A stretch of 64,000 nucleotides of DNA, taken from contig OX235265.1 in the NCBI GenBank assembly GCA_944472135.2, positions 88,072,984-88,136,983 on the forward strand. The letters run 5' to 3'. The first letter of the stretch is position 1. The number at the start of each line of letters is the position of its first letter. Below, piece by piece: positions 22,384-37,300 of this stretch. Position numbers and translations under genes: made by a program. This DNA is from Trichobilharzia regenti. Its lineage: Eukaryota > Platyhelminthes > Trematoda > Strigeidida > Schistosomatidae. The notes beneath the pieces are model-generated. The model did no database searches, was not told the origin of the DNA, and worked only from the letters and a program-made list of their open reading frames with translations.

Positions 22384-25300
22384 TAAGTGTATTCTTATAA
22401 AGAGAGAAACGCCAACAAAATCCCTCTTTCGTGTGGTTGGTCGGTTGAAGGTCGTTCGCTGATTGGCAGTTACTGGTGCTTAAAGTTTAACTTTGCCACA
22501 TGTATACTTAGATGCATATATTAAAGCAGTGTCCAAAAAGTAAGTCCTAGATTCTTCCTGAATGATTAAGCCTAGTTGTATGAAGATGAATTCAATAAGT
22601 AAATTACCAATGATTGCATAGAAGAAGAGCGTGTGTCGGTGATTGACAGGTAGAATACTTGTCAACAATACCTCACGACTCAGGGATTGACTTATTACCT
22701 GGGAATAATCTCGTTGACGTAGAATATGCAGATGATATAGTCCTCCCAACTAGGTGAAGACGCTGACAAAATGCAGAGTCTTCTGAACACCATGAGCAGC
22801 AATCTACGAATGTCTGGCATGCGACTAGCTCCCCGTCAAATATAAGATGATGCTACAGGACTGGACTCCTAACTTAGAGATAGGGAGTGAAGTGGTAGAC
22901 CGTGTTGACCACTTCACTTATTTGGGGAGTTGCATCAACCAACGCTATCGGATTGATTGCTGACGAAATCTCAGCATGGATACAGAAGGCTTTTTTGGCA
23001 TATGCCAACTTACTCCATTTCTGACTTGGTAGACGTGATATCCAACTGTAGATCAAAGCATGTGTGTACCGCTCAGCAGTTCACTCTGTCCTCCTTTATG
23101 GCTGTGACAGAGACATCGCCATTGAAAGTGTTAGATACGAAAAGGTTGGCTAGCTGCCTTTGATCATAGGTATCTGCGTTCTATCTCTCGTGTGTGATAG
23201 ATGGTATAATAGGATAAGTAATATTGAGGTGAGGTATCGGTCGAATGCTAGGTAAGGAGGGGAAATCAATCGACGAGGCTGTGAAGTTACATAGACTGAG
23301 ATGGTTAGGACATGTGTTACGCATGCATGTCTAGCCAACACCTTCCTCGATGGGTAATGTTAGGTGATATAGGGTCAGATTGGAAAAGAGCTAGTGAGTG
23401 GTGGTCAAACTAAAACATGGCACCAGTCAATCAAATCCACAACAGTTAGTTTAAGCCAGCCAGCCACGTAGGAAGGTGAAGACTGGCTTTCTGGTTGGGG
23501 TCTTCAGGATGGTAAAAACCAGTGAAGGCTGGAGATAATTGGTGATATGGCTCAAAATCGTTCTCAATGGCTGGCTGGTGCAGATGCATCTACTCCTTGT
23601 GACTTATAATTTCCAATGAAACTATATTGTTCTTCGTTATTACTATTCCTTTTGTCTCATATCCCTGTCTACTATCTCTATTATGCATTTCTTCTACTTT
23701 CTTCTCTTGATTTGTGTGGTTCATGGAGTGTGGCGACTTGAACTGTCGCACATATGTGCAAAGTTCTATGTCGAAAACAGACAAACATTTATAATATATT
23801 ATATATACATTGTAATTATCAACCCACTTGTACTGTTGGTCTCGACGCTACCACACTAATCCGTTGGACTGGTTGAGGTCGTAAAGCTGGAGCAGCTGGT
23901 GGTGATGTTAAACGAGTTGCAGGCGACGCAAATACTATAGGCCTTCCATCAAGTACAATTGTAGAATTTGATGGCCTTATGACACCAACAGATGCTGCTT
24001 GTTGCTGTGGTTGTTGTTGCTGTGCAGGATACGCTGATGTTGATAAGTACATTCGATTAGCACCTGGTGAACTCAAAATTGGTTGAGTAGTGACTGTATT
24101 TTCAAACATACTATTATTAGCTGATGATAACTGGATTATACGCGGTGGACGAGGAGCAATACACACCAATGAACCAGTTGTAGTGTCTGAACGAGGACGT
24201 ATAGGTTGGACAGGACTATTGATAATTTTAACTGGGGACTGAAATAAAAATGAAGCCAAATTAAGAGAATAGCGTATTTATATTATATATCAAGAGTTGA
24301 AAGTTTGTTTTAAATAAATTTAAATGAAGTGATCAGAAGTTAAATATTATGCAATAATACTATTTTCCAATCCCTGTTTTTTATTCCTTTATTTTCCCAG
24401 TGTAAAATAGGGATTCAAGCTAGAGTCTTGAAGTTTCTGTAGCAGTGGTGATTATTTCTACAGGATAGGGTTGCTAGCCTCATGTCCAATCTTACCTCTT
24501 TACCAGTCCATCAATAATTTATTTGTGGAGCATGGACATTAAAAGTCAAGAAATACGAAAGGGATAGCTGTCATCGACCATGAATGTCTGCATTCCATCT
24601 ACCAAGTTAAGTGGCACAATTTGGTAAGCAGTATAGAGATTCTGCGTAGAGTGCTACATAAGGAACGCCAGCCAACCGATGAACTTACGAAGCTGTATCG
24701 ATTGAGATGGCTATGACACATGTTATGCACACCAAACGACCCCCTTCCTTATCCAACAATGTTAGCTGACACAAAGTTGGGTTGAAAAACAGTTAGGGGT
24801 GATCAAAACAGAACCCATCATCAGTCCATGAAGTCTTTGAGAGTTTGTTCAAGCCATTTTGGGGAAGTGTAGACCGCCAGGTTGGCGTTCTCAAAATATT
24901 AACAACCAATGAATTAAGACTGCTGGTGATTTACTAAAGACTCAAAATCATTCTTAATAGGGAAGAATTATTCACTCCGTATTCACTCCCATACCCAATA
25001 AACTCCTGTATTTCCATGTTACTATTATTCCTCCTTCACATTTCTGTTCGTTAAAGTACTTGTTAATTTCTTTTCACTAACTTTGTGTGCTGTACAGTTG
25101 TTCAACTTTGAAACTCGGCCAATCATGAACAATTGAACAACTAGTTTCATGAACAATCAAAAAATATCTTTATTAATATAATTCTATATGTAAAAAACTG
25201 TGATCAGTCGTGATAGCCACTACAGAACTTGACATATGAATTTCGATTTCCTGAGTATATCCCAGGAAAAAACCTATGCAGTGTAAGTGAAGTTTACATT

Positions 25301-28300
25301 TCGCAACTCCACATCAATAGCAAATGTTTCTGATAAATTATTATTAATATTTCCTTAGGTCTCCAGCGGAATTTAGGGGTCTCAGCAGTATTTCTCCACC
25401 TCATACTGTTCACTGAAGTCGTCTTTATTTTTTTGGATTACAGCTTCATTCCACACCGTATTTTTTGCGATATCGGTAGCCCAAATTTGCAGGCCAACCA
25501 TTGATATCAGGTGTGCGTCGGCAGAGGATTGAAACCAGAACCAAATGAATGGTCGGTGAGAGTCTTAACCTCTGTGCCGCCGACGCACAGCTGGCTTCAC
25601 AAATGCCCATAAGCTTTCATGTCCTCCTACACGCTATCTCCTCCGTGTCAACTCCAAACGCCCAACTCGTTCACCATTCGGGTTCCACTTGAGGGCCTGG
25701 TGAGCGACGTCACCCAGAGATTTCTTCACCATGTGTCCGATCCATATTCATTTTCTCCGGCATGTTTGTTTGGTAATACGCTGTTGGTTGATTAATTCTC
25801 AGAATTCCTTGTTGCTAATGCTTTCTAGCCATTCAGATCTTCACTTTGGGGGTCACTATAACGTAACGATTGTTTCTAAACAAAAGTGTTGTGTTGTTAG
25901 AATCATCAAATGATAGGGACTGAAAGATCAATGTCGGAGAGTAGCCACTGATCATTTCCTTATTTTATTCACATTTATCAACTACAGGGGACGGATGAGG
26001 ATGTCAAATTGAGAATCGGGAAGGCGAGCGAGAAACACATTCATCAACCTAAAACAACCAATCTGGAAATCTTCGTCACTCAGCCAGCATCAACAACAAA
26101 ATTCAGTCAGATTTTCAATACAAACGTCAAGTCAGTCAGCTCTTCTATACGGATCAGAAACTTGGCGGGCGGGTCACAAAGAATATTTCCAACAGCCTGA
26201 TGCAGACCTTCATCAACCAACAACTGTCTTCGCTGGATCTATACTGAAGATCAGATGGCCGAGGGGTCGGAAAGAATCACCAACAAGAAACTATGAGAAC
26301 AAACAAAACAAGAAACTATCGCCCAAAAAATACTCAGCAGGAAGTGGAGATGGATTGGACACTCATGGCTGAGGAGGCCGCTGGGTGACATCGCACGCGC
26401 GTCAGGCCATTGCTCGAGTGGAACCAGGCCGAAAGGGAAGCGGCGAGTAGGACGTCAGTGCAAGGGTGACATGAAGGAGATCGTGTGAAGAGGAGTTGAA
26501 ACAGTATGGACTAAGATGGATGCAGGTGAAAAGTACAGCAGCAGAAGACAGAAGTGGCAAGTGGAGACGTGGAGTTGAAGCCCTATGTTCCACTAGGAAC
26601 CCAAGGGAACAATAATAATAATTCACATTTATAAAGACGAATTATTTTTAACCCAACCAACGGAAGAAGCAAAATTGAGTCAAAAACAAATGATAACTGA
26701 CACTCATTACACAAGAGGTGGCTTTCGAGACCCAAGTGGTCCAGTGGCTAACACTTTGGTATTTAAAACGACGGGTACTGGCTGCGTTCGAGCCTCAGTT
26801 GGAACACCACGACTCACTGGGGAATACAGGTACATCCGGCTAACGAGTCCCAAATAAGTAGGATGAAATATATATATATGTACTTACCGATTCAGAAGGG
26901 ATAGATACTAATCTCTGAGGTGATAACATTTGCGTACCAGATGTAGGTACAGGATAGGTTGGTGATTCTGATGACAGTGCAAGATTTTCATGTGACCCAT
27001 GAGTTATACTTTCGTTTAACTTATCAGTATTCGACGGATTTCCCGACTGCATAATAACATTCTGTGTAGGCTTAGAAGTATTTTGATCCATTAAACAAAT
27101 TATTCGAACTGGTGTGTCAGATGAAGGCGCGTTCACAACTTTGATAACTCCGCCTGTAGTAGTTGTTGACTGCGATACATTGGGTCGAATTAGTCTGATA
27201 TGATTTACAGGCGCCGGTGCGATAGACACAGTACTCGACGGGGACTTAGACACAGAAGGATTACTGAAAGGAAGGTATTGAACAGGTTGAGCCTGTTGTT
27301 GTAAACTGGAGACCGGCAATTTGTCAGTTGACTCTGATTGATTACTACTTAAGGTGTAGACACCAGCTTGTGAAACAGCAGGAACCGAACACTGAAATGT
27401 TCTAGCAGACGAAGAAGCAGAAACAGTAGCAGGTTGTAAACCAGACATATTGACACCAAAAGATTGTTTAAAACTACTACAAAGTAAAGAACATTAACAA
27501 TAGACAAGATTTGTTGGTACCTCAAGAAAAGTGGTAGAACAGTCACAAGAAATCAAACCAAGTTACATTTACGATTATTATACAGTAAGGATACTTTAAC
27601 GTTTCTCTGTTTAACTAATAGTTGTTTTATTTTATGCATGACAGGATTTAAACACCAAATTTGTTAATACACAACTCGTATAACAACTTATGCGTAGGCT
27701 GATTATATTTATGATAAATATATATTCAGGAGTACTTGATTGCAGCTATTGAACTTTGTCGTCAATTCTTCTTATTATAACCTTTTTTATGAAGCAAACA
27801 TGCAACAAATAATTACAGAACCCTACATATAATTTTCTTAACGTGCGATAACAATTAAAAAATGCAAAACATTTACATGTTACATTTTCATAATTTTTTT
27901 TCCTTCACATTCCTAGTGGGACATAGGGCTCCAAGCTAGTGGCTTGAAGTTTCTGTAGCAGTGTTAATTTTTACAGGATGGGGTTGCTAGACTCATGCCC
28001 AACCTTTCCTCTTTACCAGCATTATTTATGGCTTAGAGAGCGAGGTAAAGAAGTGCGTCGGCGGGTGATCGAACCCCGGACCATGTGCATGGTCAGCGAG
28101 CGTCCTAACCGCTGTGTCACCGACGCAAATTGGCGTATCCACAACCTTGAAGGAACTCATGTCTCTTCTGAGATTTGAACCCGCGTCACCCAGTGCTGCA
28201 GTCACATACGTTACCACTGAGCTATTTGAGCTCCATTTTCATAACTGCTAAGACCTAAATCTAGATCTTCAATTTACAGCTGACATAATCAAGTCTATTG

Positions 28301-31300
28301 ATACACTCGGTTGCCTTGATAAATTCCTGTAAATCAAGACACTATCAACAGTTCGATATTAGAACACCTCATCCAAACGGGCCGGCCACAAAGCCAGCAT
28401 TAAAGAATCCTTGTCTATCATCTACCGAGTACCAAATAATTTGCCAAAAACATCCAGGTACCTCATACTCCAAACAGCAAAGGCTATTGTATTTCGCCTG
28501 AAAAAAACCGGTACTCTATTTGCAAAAGAAGCAAGTCCAACCACTGCTACTGCCCTGGCCTTCAGAAGAGACCATAAATTCATGAATTTGTATTATTATT
28601 TTTCCTAATTTCTCAGTCTGATATTCAGTGTATGGTTATCTTGATGTTATAGAACTGTAATCCATTCACACTATTATTATTGATTCAATGTTATTTAAAC
28701 AGCATAAATGTTGTTAATAACATTAATTCATTCACTATTATGTACATATAACTGTACAACCTGATGAGGAAGTTATCGAAAAAAATATTCTTTGTTCAGT
28801 AACCGCTCTTTTGAAAAAATCAAGACCATATATACAGCACTAAAATGGTATTATCCTATTTGACAGGTTCTCATCAGCTGCAAACTATTTGAATTTACAG
28901 TGAATATGAAAAAGAATGATAATAACATGCTTCAATATTTGAATGGTAGTAGAGGAAATATTATAAAACACATCCAAAATATAAGCATTACAATATTTAG
29001 CTTAAATTACCACTTATCAATTTATATGCTTTCAAAGTAGAAAAGATGGTGGGAAGACTGTCTATCTGTCTGTTTTCAACATAGAACTTTGCACCGATGT
29101 GCAGCACTTCAAGTCACCACACTTCACTCAGCACACAAAGCAGCAGAAGAAAGTAAACGAAATGCATAATACAGACAGTAGACAGGGATATGAGACAAAA
29201 GGAATAGTAATAACGAAGAACAATATGGTTTCATTGGAAATTAATAGTCACAAGGAGTGGATGCATGTGCGATGTCATTGAGAACGATTTTGAGCCATAT
29301 CACCAATTGTCTCTAGCCTTCATTAGTTTTTACCTTCTCGAGGAACCCAACCCGGAAGTCTACGGTTCCCTACGTGGTTGGCCGGTTTAAACTAACTGTT
29401 GTGGATTTGATTGACTGGTGCCATGTTTTGGTTTGACCTCCGCTAGCTCTTTTCCAGCCTGACCCTATGTCAGCCAACATTGCTCGTCGAAGAAGGTGAT
29501 GGCTAGTCAAGCGTAACACAAGTCCTAACCATCTCAGTCGATGTGGCTTCACAGCCTCATCGATTGATTTCCCCTCCTTACCTAGCACTCGACCGAAGCC
29601 TGACCTCAATATTGCTTACCCTACTATTCCACTTCACACGGGAGATAGAACGCAGGCACTGCAGGTGGGGGGAGGAGAAGACAGAGTATAGAAAATCAGA
29701 TAAACAGTGTTAGTTTATAAGTTTACAAAGCAAGTCAAGAAGGTTATGGTTCATTAAACTGAAATTCGCTCAGTGAACTGAAATCACTAATATGGATGAT
29801 CAATCAATTCAATGAAAATCCAGCTACCAAGGGAGTCAGAGATTGATCCCATTCTCTTTTTGTACACATAAGTTTGGCTTGAAACATTTGATTGCAATCG
29901 CTTCATTAGATGCCAGTAAATTTGCTATCCTTTGTATATTTAATATTTTCAAGGATCTGGACATCTCGATGTAAGTCATATTCACAAGGTATCCGGTAAT
30001 TCCAAATTGAGAGCATCCGCTTCCTTTTAGGCATAATTTTCTTAGGATATGCTCTGAAAACCAGATAGAAGCCTCTCTCTCTGTCCTCTCGATGTACTTG
30101 TGGCAGCAAGTACATGTAAAGGTGTAAACGCGATTGGAGATGACTTCAACGGTGTACTTACCCAGTCTAGAATCGCTTACTCAGCATGCAATCATTAATA
30201 GCGCGCGATGAGTTTCAATGAGAGTTTGTTGCTTTATTTCATTCATTGTGCGAGGGCTGAGATACTGCCCGGGTGCCCAGACGGAAGCAGGTGGTTTTAT
30301 TAAGGGACCACCCCCCGAACCTTTCACTTGGAGTCTAATCCGCAAGGCAGTGGAAAAGCGTCAGGAGCTGCATTCCCATGGTTTCCGGTGACCCATATGG
30401 GTTCATACGCCATTCGATCCGATTGGATACTGGAGCCTATGTACCCCATGGTAACTGCTTTTAGTTTAACCGCTATCCAGAAAACCTTCCTGACATGGTA
30501 GGACCTTCAGGGACAGAGTCCCAGTCATTTAAGCTTGTTGGGTCATTGCGGTATTCAGCCCGACCACCACGGCAAGGTAGAAGTTATCGGCCGGGACTCA
30601 GCATGCGGTGGTGTGCAGTTTCAAACTTTGTGAGTTAACATCGTTTATTGAATTTTTCTGTACTCCGTCTTCACCCTGCCTCCTTTTCTAATTTGAAAGC
30701 ATATAAATTGATAAGTGGTAATTTAAACTAAATATTGTAATGCTGACACTTCGGATGTGTTGGTTGTTTTATAATGTTTCCTCTACTACCATTCGAACAT
30801 TGAAGCATGTTATTATCATTCTTTTTCATATCCACTGTAAATTCAAATAGTTTGCAGATGATGAGAACCTGTGAAATAGGATGATATCATTTTAGTACTG
30901 CAGATTTGGTCTTTCTTGATTTATCAAGTCTATTGACTTTATACTCAGACTGAAAACTTCATGATACATTGAAGTTAGTGATAATGATAGATTATTCAGT
31001 GTGTATACTGTGCGGCTGCATTTTGACCCACGCCTACTTTACTCCTGTGAAACTAAAAGACATAAGAATATTGTAGCTTTTTTAACCATAAGTATTTCCG
31101 TCCTACTGTTCGCTTATGGTGGAGCACAAAATAGTAAATGGTAGTGAGATTAGGAGCACTTAGATTTTTCTCAAATAAATCAATTAATGAGGCTATACAT
31201 CTTCAACAACTGAGCAGTCTAAGATGTATTACAAACGGTCAAACAACGCGTTCTGCAACAGGTGAATATATATCTAGAAAAGTAAAACGGTTAAACACAA

Positions 31301-34300
31301 ACACGGGATCGGTTCATGAAATTATTGGTGGTTGTTATGAATCACATAGGGGAATATAGGTTACCGCGATGGGGTTCACCCGGGGGGTCGTTGTAATACT
31401 TCTATGAAGTCGCTGAAAATCATTCATAACGATGAAAAGGTATTCGTTAATTACCATCTTCGAAATTCTGAAACCACCAATTCTCGTTAGATGGCCTTCT
31501 ATCGCATACTCATTTTTGAGGTAGCCTTACATTCCTGATCGCTTATATTTTTTGTTTGTTTGATGTTTCCAAGTGTACTACCATGAAATAATGCATGGAT
31601 GTGCAAAGCACGATTTAAATTCACCACTAAGTTATTATACGGCGTGTAAATCATGTGAATCGTTCCCCCCCCCCCCACCAAAAAAAAATCACTCCTATCA
31701 TAAACTTCAGTGTGTGTATGCGAGTAAAAGAATACAGGGAAAATGTTTGTTTCCTTACAATTCTCAATAATTTAAGAACTTGTATGTGCACTATTTAACT
31801 TTGAATTGCTAAAAAAAGCAATAAATAAGTACAGAATATTCGAGTGTTGGTTTGTAGGGATTTGATTGGTTACAGGATTTCGTCATGAGCTGACATTAGT
31901 TAGAGAACCATTGGAAAACCAACCAGGGAGTACTGGACAGCTGTTTCATCCTAGTTTGGGGCTCTTCGTAGTACGTACCCACCGGGGTTCGAACCCGGGA
32001 CCTTCTGGTTACAAGACAAGCTGGCTCGTATGCCACTCAGTCACTGGGACCCGATCCAACGGTCCATGAATTCTAACTTCTGTCCTATCCAGGTAGGCAG
32101 TTACCTGGAGTTCTAGTGAGAAATCGTGACCGGTAGGATGCAGTACGTCGGGTGTGAGGACAAATACTTGCCGAAGACATTGGCTAGGGGTTGTGCTATG
32201 TCGTGAATTGGCAGAAGTTAGAATTCATGGGTTGGCCATTGGATCGAGTCCCAGTGGCTAATGGTATACGAGATAGCTCGCCTTGTAACCAGAAGGTCCT
32301 GGGTTCGAACCCTAGTGGTGGGTGTGTGCTGCTGAAGAGTCCCAAACTAAAACGAAACAGACGTCCAGTACTCCCTGGTTGGTTTTCCAATGGTTCTCTA
32401 ACTAATGTCAGCTTATGACGAAATACAGAATAGTCAAAAAAATGAGAATGACAGAAGTTAGGATTGATGAGATGGCCACTGGATTCAGTGGCTGAACGCT
32501 ATACAAAAGTTCATCTTGTAACCTGAATGTCCTGGATTCCATCCCCAGTGGTGGGATGATCACGGACGCATACGTCGCTGAAGAGTCCCAAACAAGGACG
32601 AAACAGGTGACTGTTACACCCTACTGATTTCCCAATAGTTTTGCAAATGATATCAATTTGTGATCAGAATTGTAAAATAAAAAGTGTGGAATTAATCAAA
32701 TAGCAGAATACACGTCTACTACAAGTGAAACTTACAAGTTGTTAGTGAATCCTATTGAGCATGACGTTCCAGATTCAGGATTCTGCATCATATCATAATC
32801 GTCGTCGTCATCATCATCATCATCGTCTTCTTCGTCTTCGTCATCTGCATATTCAACATAATTACCAGAATTAGTATTAGCAGATGCGGACAAAAGTGGA
32901 TGATGAATCACTGGCTTTGAATCAGTATTCATTTTTGGAGATATAAGACGATTTGGCAAGTTCATCATAGATGTATAATTTACAAAATTACCAGGATACT
33001 GTACACGATTACTAATACTTTGTTGTGAATTTGCAACGAAATTTTTCGATAAAACAGTAAAAGATTGTCTGTTTTCCGAAATAGATGAGGAATTAAAATT
33101 CATAAATTCTGATGTACGGCATACTACTGGCAGCATACCATCACCACTTCCGCCAACACCGCTACCGACACCGCCAACTCCTTGTATTCCTCCAGTTCTA
33201 ATATTTTCTGAAAATTCATCATGATTATTAACAGACCATAAGGATGGATTGAACATATTTTGTTTACGAGCTTCTAGTAGAGCTTGTCTTTCAGACTGGC
33301 GAGCAAGTTTAGAAGCTTCACGAGCAGCTTTCATTTCACGTGCACGTTCTTCTTTCTCTTGTTTCAATTTTAATCTTTCTTCACGTTCCTTTTCTATATA
33401 ACAAAACAAAAAATTAGATAATAGTAATAGTTTTAATAGTGTACTGCTTCATTGATGAATACTATTAAGAATTAAAACAAAATAAAGATTATTTACAGGA
33501 TTTCATCATGAGCTGACATCGGTCAGAGAACCATTGGGAAACCAGCGCAAAAGTACTGGACGGGCGTTTCGTCCTAGTTTGGGACTCTTCGTCAGTACGC
33601 ACCCACCAATTGGAGTTCGAACTCTGGACCTTTCGGTTTGAAGGTAAGCTTATAGACCATTAAGCCACTGGAAGCCGATTCAATGGCCAGTCCATGAATT
33701 CCAACTTCTGCCTATTCACGACATAGCGTCATCGGTGAGTTAGCGAACCAAAACTTGAATAAAGATTATTTCTGAAAAAATTTAATTTAAATCTAATCCG
33801 ATAGAGCGTGAATGAACTTATATTCATATTGGTGCCATAACACTTCAACTCAATAACGACTATTAAATCCCTATACTACGGTCAAGAGTTCCACCATTTG
33901 TGAAGTTAATAAAACATACCTCTCGACTGATCAAACTGATGTAGGTTGAATTAAAGTAAGTCTACGATCTGTACAGCAGATAGGATAGATAAAAACAGTG
34001 AACATTGTTTAACCCATACTTTACCGTCCTATTTATGACGGACTTATCCATGGAGAACTCTACACTCATTCATATCACAATCACCACGGGTACTCCTCGA
34101 ACACAGCCTGCAGACTGGCATTCCCCAACTTACACCATCTCTCTGGCGTAGACGTGATATCCGTCTGTCGACCAAAGGGAGTATGTACTGTGCAGTAGGT
34201 TGCTGCACCCTCCTTTATGGTTGTAAGACATGGCCATTGAAAGTGGAAGACATGAGAAGGCCAGTTGTCTTTGATCATAAATGTCCGCATTCTATCTCCA

Positions 34301-37300
34301 GTGTTAGGTGTTACACATGTCTAACCATCGCCTTCTTCGATGGGCAATGTCAGGATTAGGTTGGAAAAGAGTTAGGGCTGGTCAAACCAAAACCTGGAGT
34401 CATTCCATAAAATATTTAACAGTTAGTTTGAGCCAGTCACGTAAGAAGATGTAGATTGCCTGGTTGGGTTGGTCCCCGTAATGCTAACCGACCAATGACT
34501 AGCGACTAGTGATGATATAGTTCAAAATCATTTTCAATGGCTAAAAATTCATTCACTTATTGTGATCTCTCATATCTATTAAAACCCTATGGTTTTCCAT
34601 GTTACCATTCTTTCTCCCACAACTGAATGCTTATTATCGATCTTTTGAATCTCCTTTTCTTTCTCTCTTGTCTTCCTTTGTGTGATACGCGGAGTGTGGC
34701 AACTCAAAATGGTGTACTTTTGTGCAAAATTCTATGTCGAAAACATTCAGTTAGATTGGCCTCGGCATAGTCCAACAAGTAAATAAAACAAAAGCCAAAA
34801 TAAGTTGTACGGGCTAAGCTATTTTCCAGGTATTCGAAAACAAAAAACTTTATTCACCCGCATTGCAGTGAATTACTGTTAGAAAAGAATAAATTTTAAA
34901 AAAATAACCAAACATCTCAACTAACCTTTACGTAGCTGTTTAGCTTTCGGACCGAAAGCAGGTAATTCATCAAATTCCAACAGTTTTATTCCTGAAGGCT
35001 TCCTAACTGCTGACATAGCAGAACTCCTATTGTTGATTCTATCACTTATAGACATAGGCTTATTTTCACCATTATTCCCAACTTTATTTAAATTATTCCG
35101 TGACCATACTGGAGATCGCTTAGACTCTAGCCTGGCAGAATTACGATCAGATATACGCGGGAAAGTGCTTTTTCGCTTAGATGAAGTAGAATCCGACTGT
35201 GATACATTCGTTGAATTGCCTGAATTGTTGACTTCTTCAGAAGTGATCGACTCTTCTGTTTCATCTTGACGAGCAAAACTTCTACCTGGTATTGGCACGT
35301 GAACACGTCTTCGTTGACACTCGTCTTTTAGTTTTTCAAGGTAGGTCTCTTTCAAATGTTCTGATTCCAGTTTTCCTCGTCGCCGGAAACCACATTCATT
35401 CGGCTCTTTTTCAGATGAATCACTCTTTTTTACACTCAGAAATGTATCGAGAACATTACTACCCAAGTATTCAGCTAATAAAGGAGTTTCTACTATACTC
35501 CAGCTATTCGCACTCTTCAGTAGTTTATCAATGTTCTTGCCAAAGGCTTCATTTGTTGGAGAAATATCAAAATTAAGGTAGTTGAGAGTTTGTTTGCTGT
35601 GCAAAATTGTAGCAACAGCTTTAACAAGATTATTTTCTTCATCCAATGCTTGAAGAAATATGCTTTCTATGTGTTTATTGATCTGTGCAGGATAGAATGA
35701 ATGGAAAAAATACATATATATAAAATAGGAGTAGATACTCGTAATAAAAGGCTGACTAACATTAATTACAAGACTAGAGTCGTCTTACGACCTAATACAA
35801 CAAACTTGAAAAACTATTGCTTTACTTATACTATTAGTAGTTTACAAAATGCTCTAAAGTAAACAATTAAAATATGCGTTGATAGTACTCGACAAGTAGA
35901 GAATTGATAAACTCCATGTTTTATACTCAAGTAGGAAGGATTGTGCAATACTGTCCTATATGTCATATATCATCCTAGTAAAAGTGGGAGTAATTACATC
36001 GAAAAGTTTTCGCAGTCGTCAACGAAACTTGATATAGTGTATGCACTGAAAAACACATCACACAAAACAATAGAACAATATGGACCGTGAAATATGACAA
36101 AAAATATTAGTACGGGTTGTGTTTATCAAGGAGTTTCGTATATGCACTAGATAACTCCAACAATAACTGGTTTGCTGTCACCCAGAAAAAATACCAAAAC
36201 CAATTGATGACGTATACATTAAAGCCTGCAAATATGTTTCTAACAGTGATTAATTGTATTATTTTATGTGAATATTGTCTACAGTGGTTACAAATCTTCC
36301 CAATGCTGTATTTGAAAGAGGATGCATCTGGATATAAGACTGGTTAGTGTTAGTTATAGAGATACGGGAGGTTCAATAACAGTTTAAAAGGTATTAAAAA
36401 CTTTTGAATCACGTATTTTGTCCTACTAAATATCTAGCATTGTGTGATATATTGGGATTAGACAACTGGTAATCTATTTCATGTACACTAACCTTAGTGT
36501 GATTCATAAGCCTAATCATCTAACACCAACCTAAATTGGCTTACGGAATAATAACTGAATTAAACTTTTGCTTGTTTACTAATAAAGACTAGCATACAAG
36601 CGAATGTGGAACTATTTTCGACAATAAATATCCATATAATGAACAAGCAGCTGGTACCCATTCGATCATTAAACAAAGCATCCAGATTACTGTTATCTCT
36701 GATTTTGTGAAATGGGAATAACCGTAATCGCATCAGTGAGGCACAAACACGATAGAACCAGGCAGGCTTTAGGCCAGGAAGAGGGTGTATTGATCACATC
36801 TTCACCCTCCGACAGATTCTGGAACGTAGGCATACTCATCACAGGCGTCCGACAATCGTTATATTTCTTGACCTAAAGGCGCCATTCGATTCTGCCGACC
36901 GAGAAGCAATCTGACGATGCTTGACTGTAAAGGGTGACAACTAATAGTGTCCGTCAGGGATGCCTAATATCCCCATTTCTATTCAATTTCATCACAGACG
37001 TACTAATGGACTTAACCCTAACTCACTTCAGAGACTCAGGGATTGACTTGCTACCAGGGGATAATTTCGTTGACGTAGAATATGCAGATGATATAGTCCT
37101 CCCAACTAGGTGAAGACGCTGACAAAATACTGAGTTTTCTGAACACCTTGAGCAGCAATCTTCAAATGCCTAGTAAGCGACTAACCCCCCGTCAAATGTA
37201 AGATGATGCTACAGGACTGGACTACATTGACTCATAACTTAGAGATAGGTAGTGAAGTAGTTGGTGGGGTATGCTGACCACTTCACTTATTTGGGGAGTT

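Larger units (their letters stand above)
21188..22490 (+). mobile_element. Merlin-superfamily DNA transposon
   Basis: Terminal inverted repeats of about 42 bp: left 21188-21229 begins TTAAACTTCAAACACCACTA and right 22449-22490 ends TAGTGGTGCTTAAAG-type sequence then TTTAA, with roughly six mismatches. It encloses a decayed IS1016/ISXO2-like transposase. Total 1303 bp, including a (TA)n expansion at 22339-22380. No clear 8-bp target-site duplication is left, so the ends may be a few bases off. It sits in a NELFA intron, in the opposite orientation to the gene. Confidence 0.85.
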
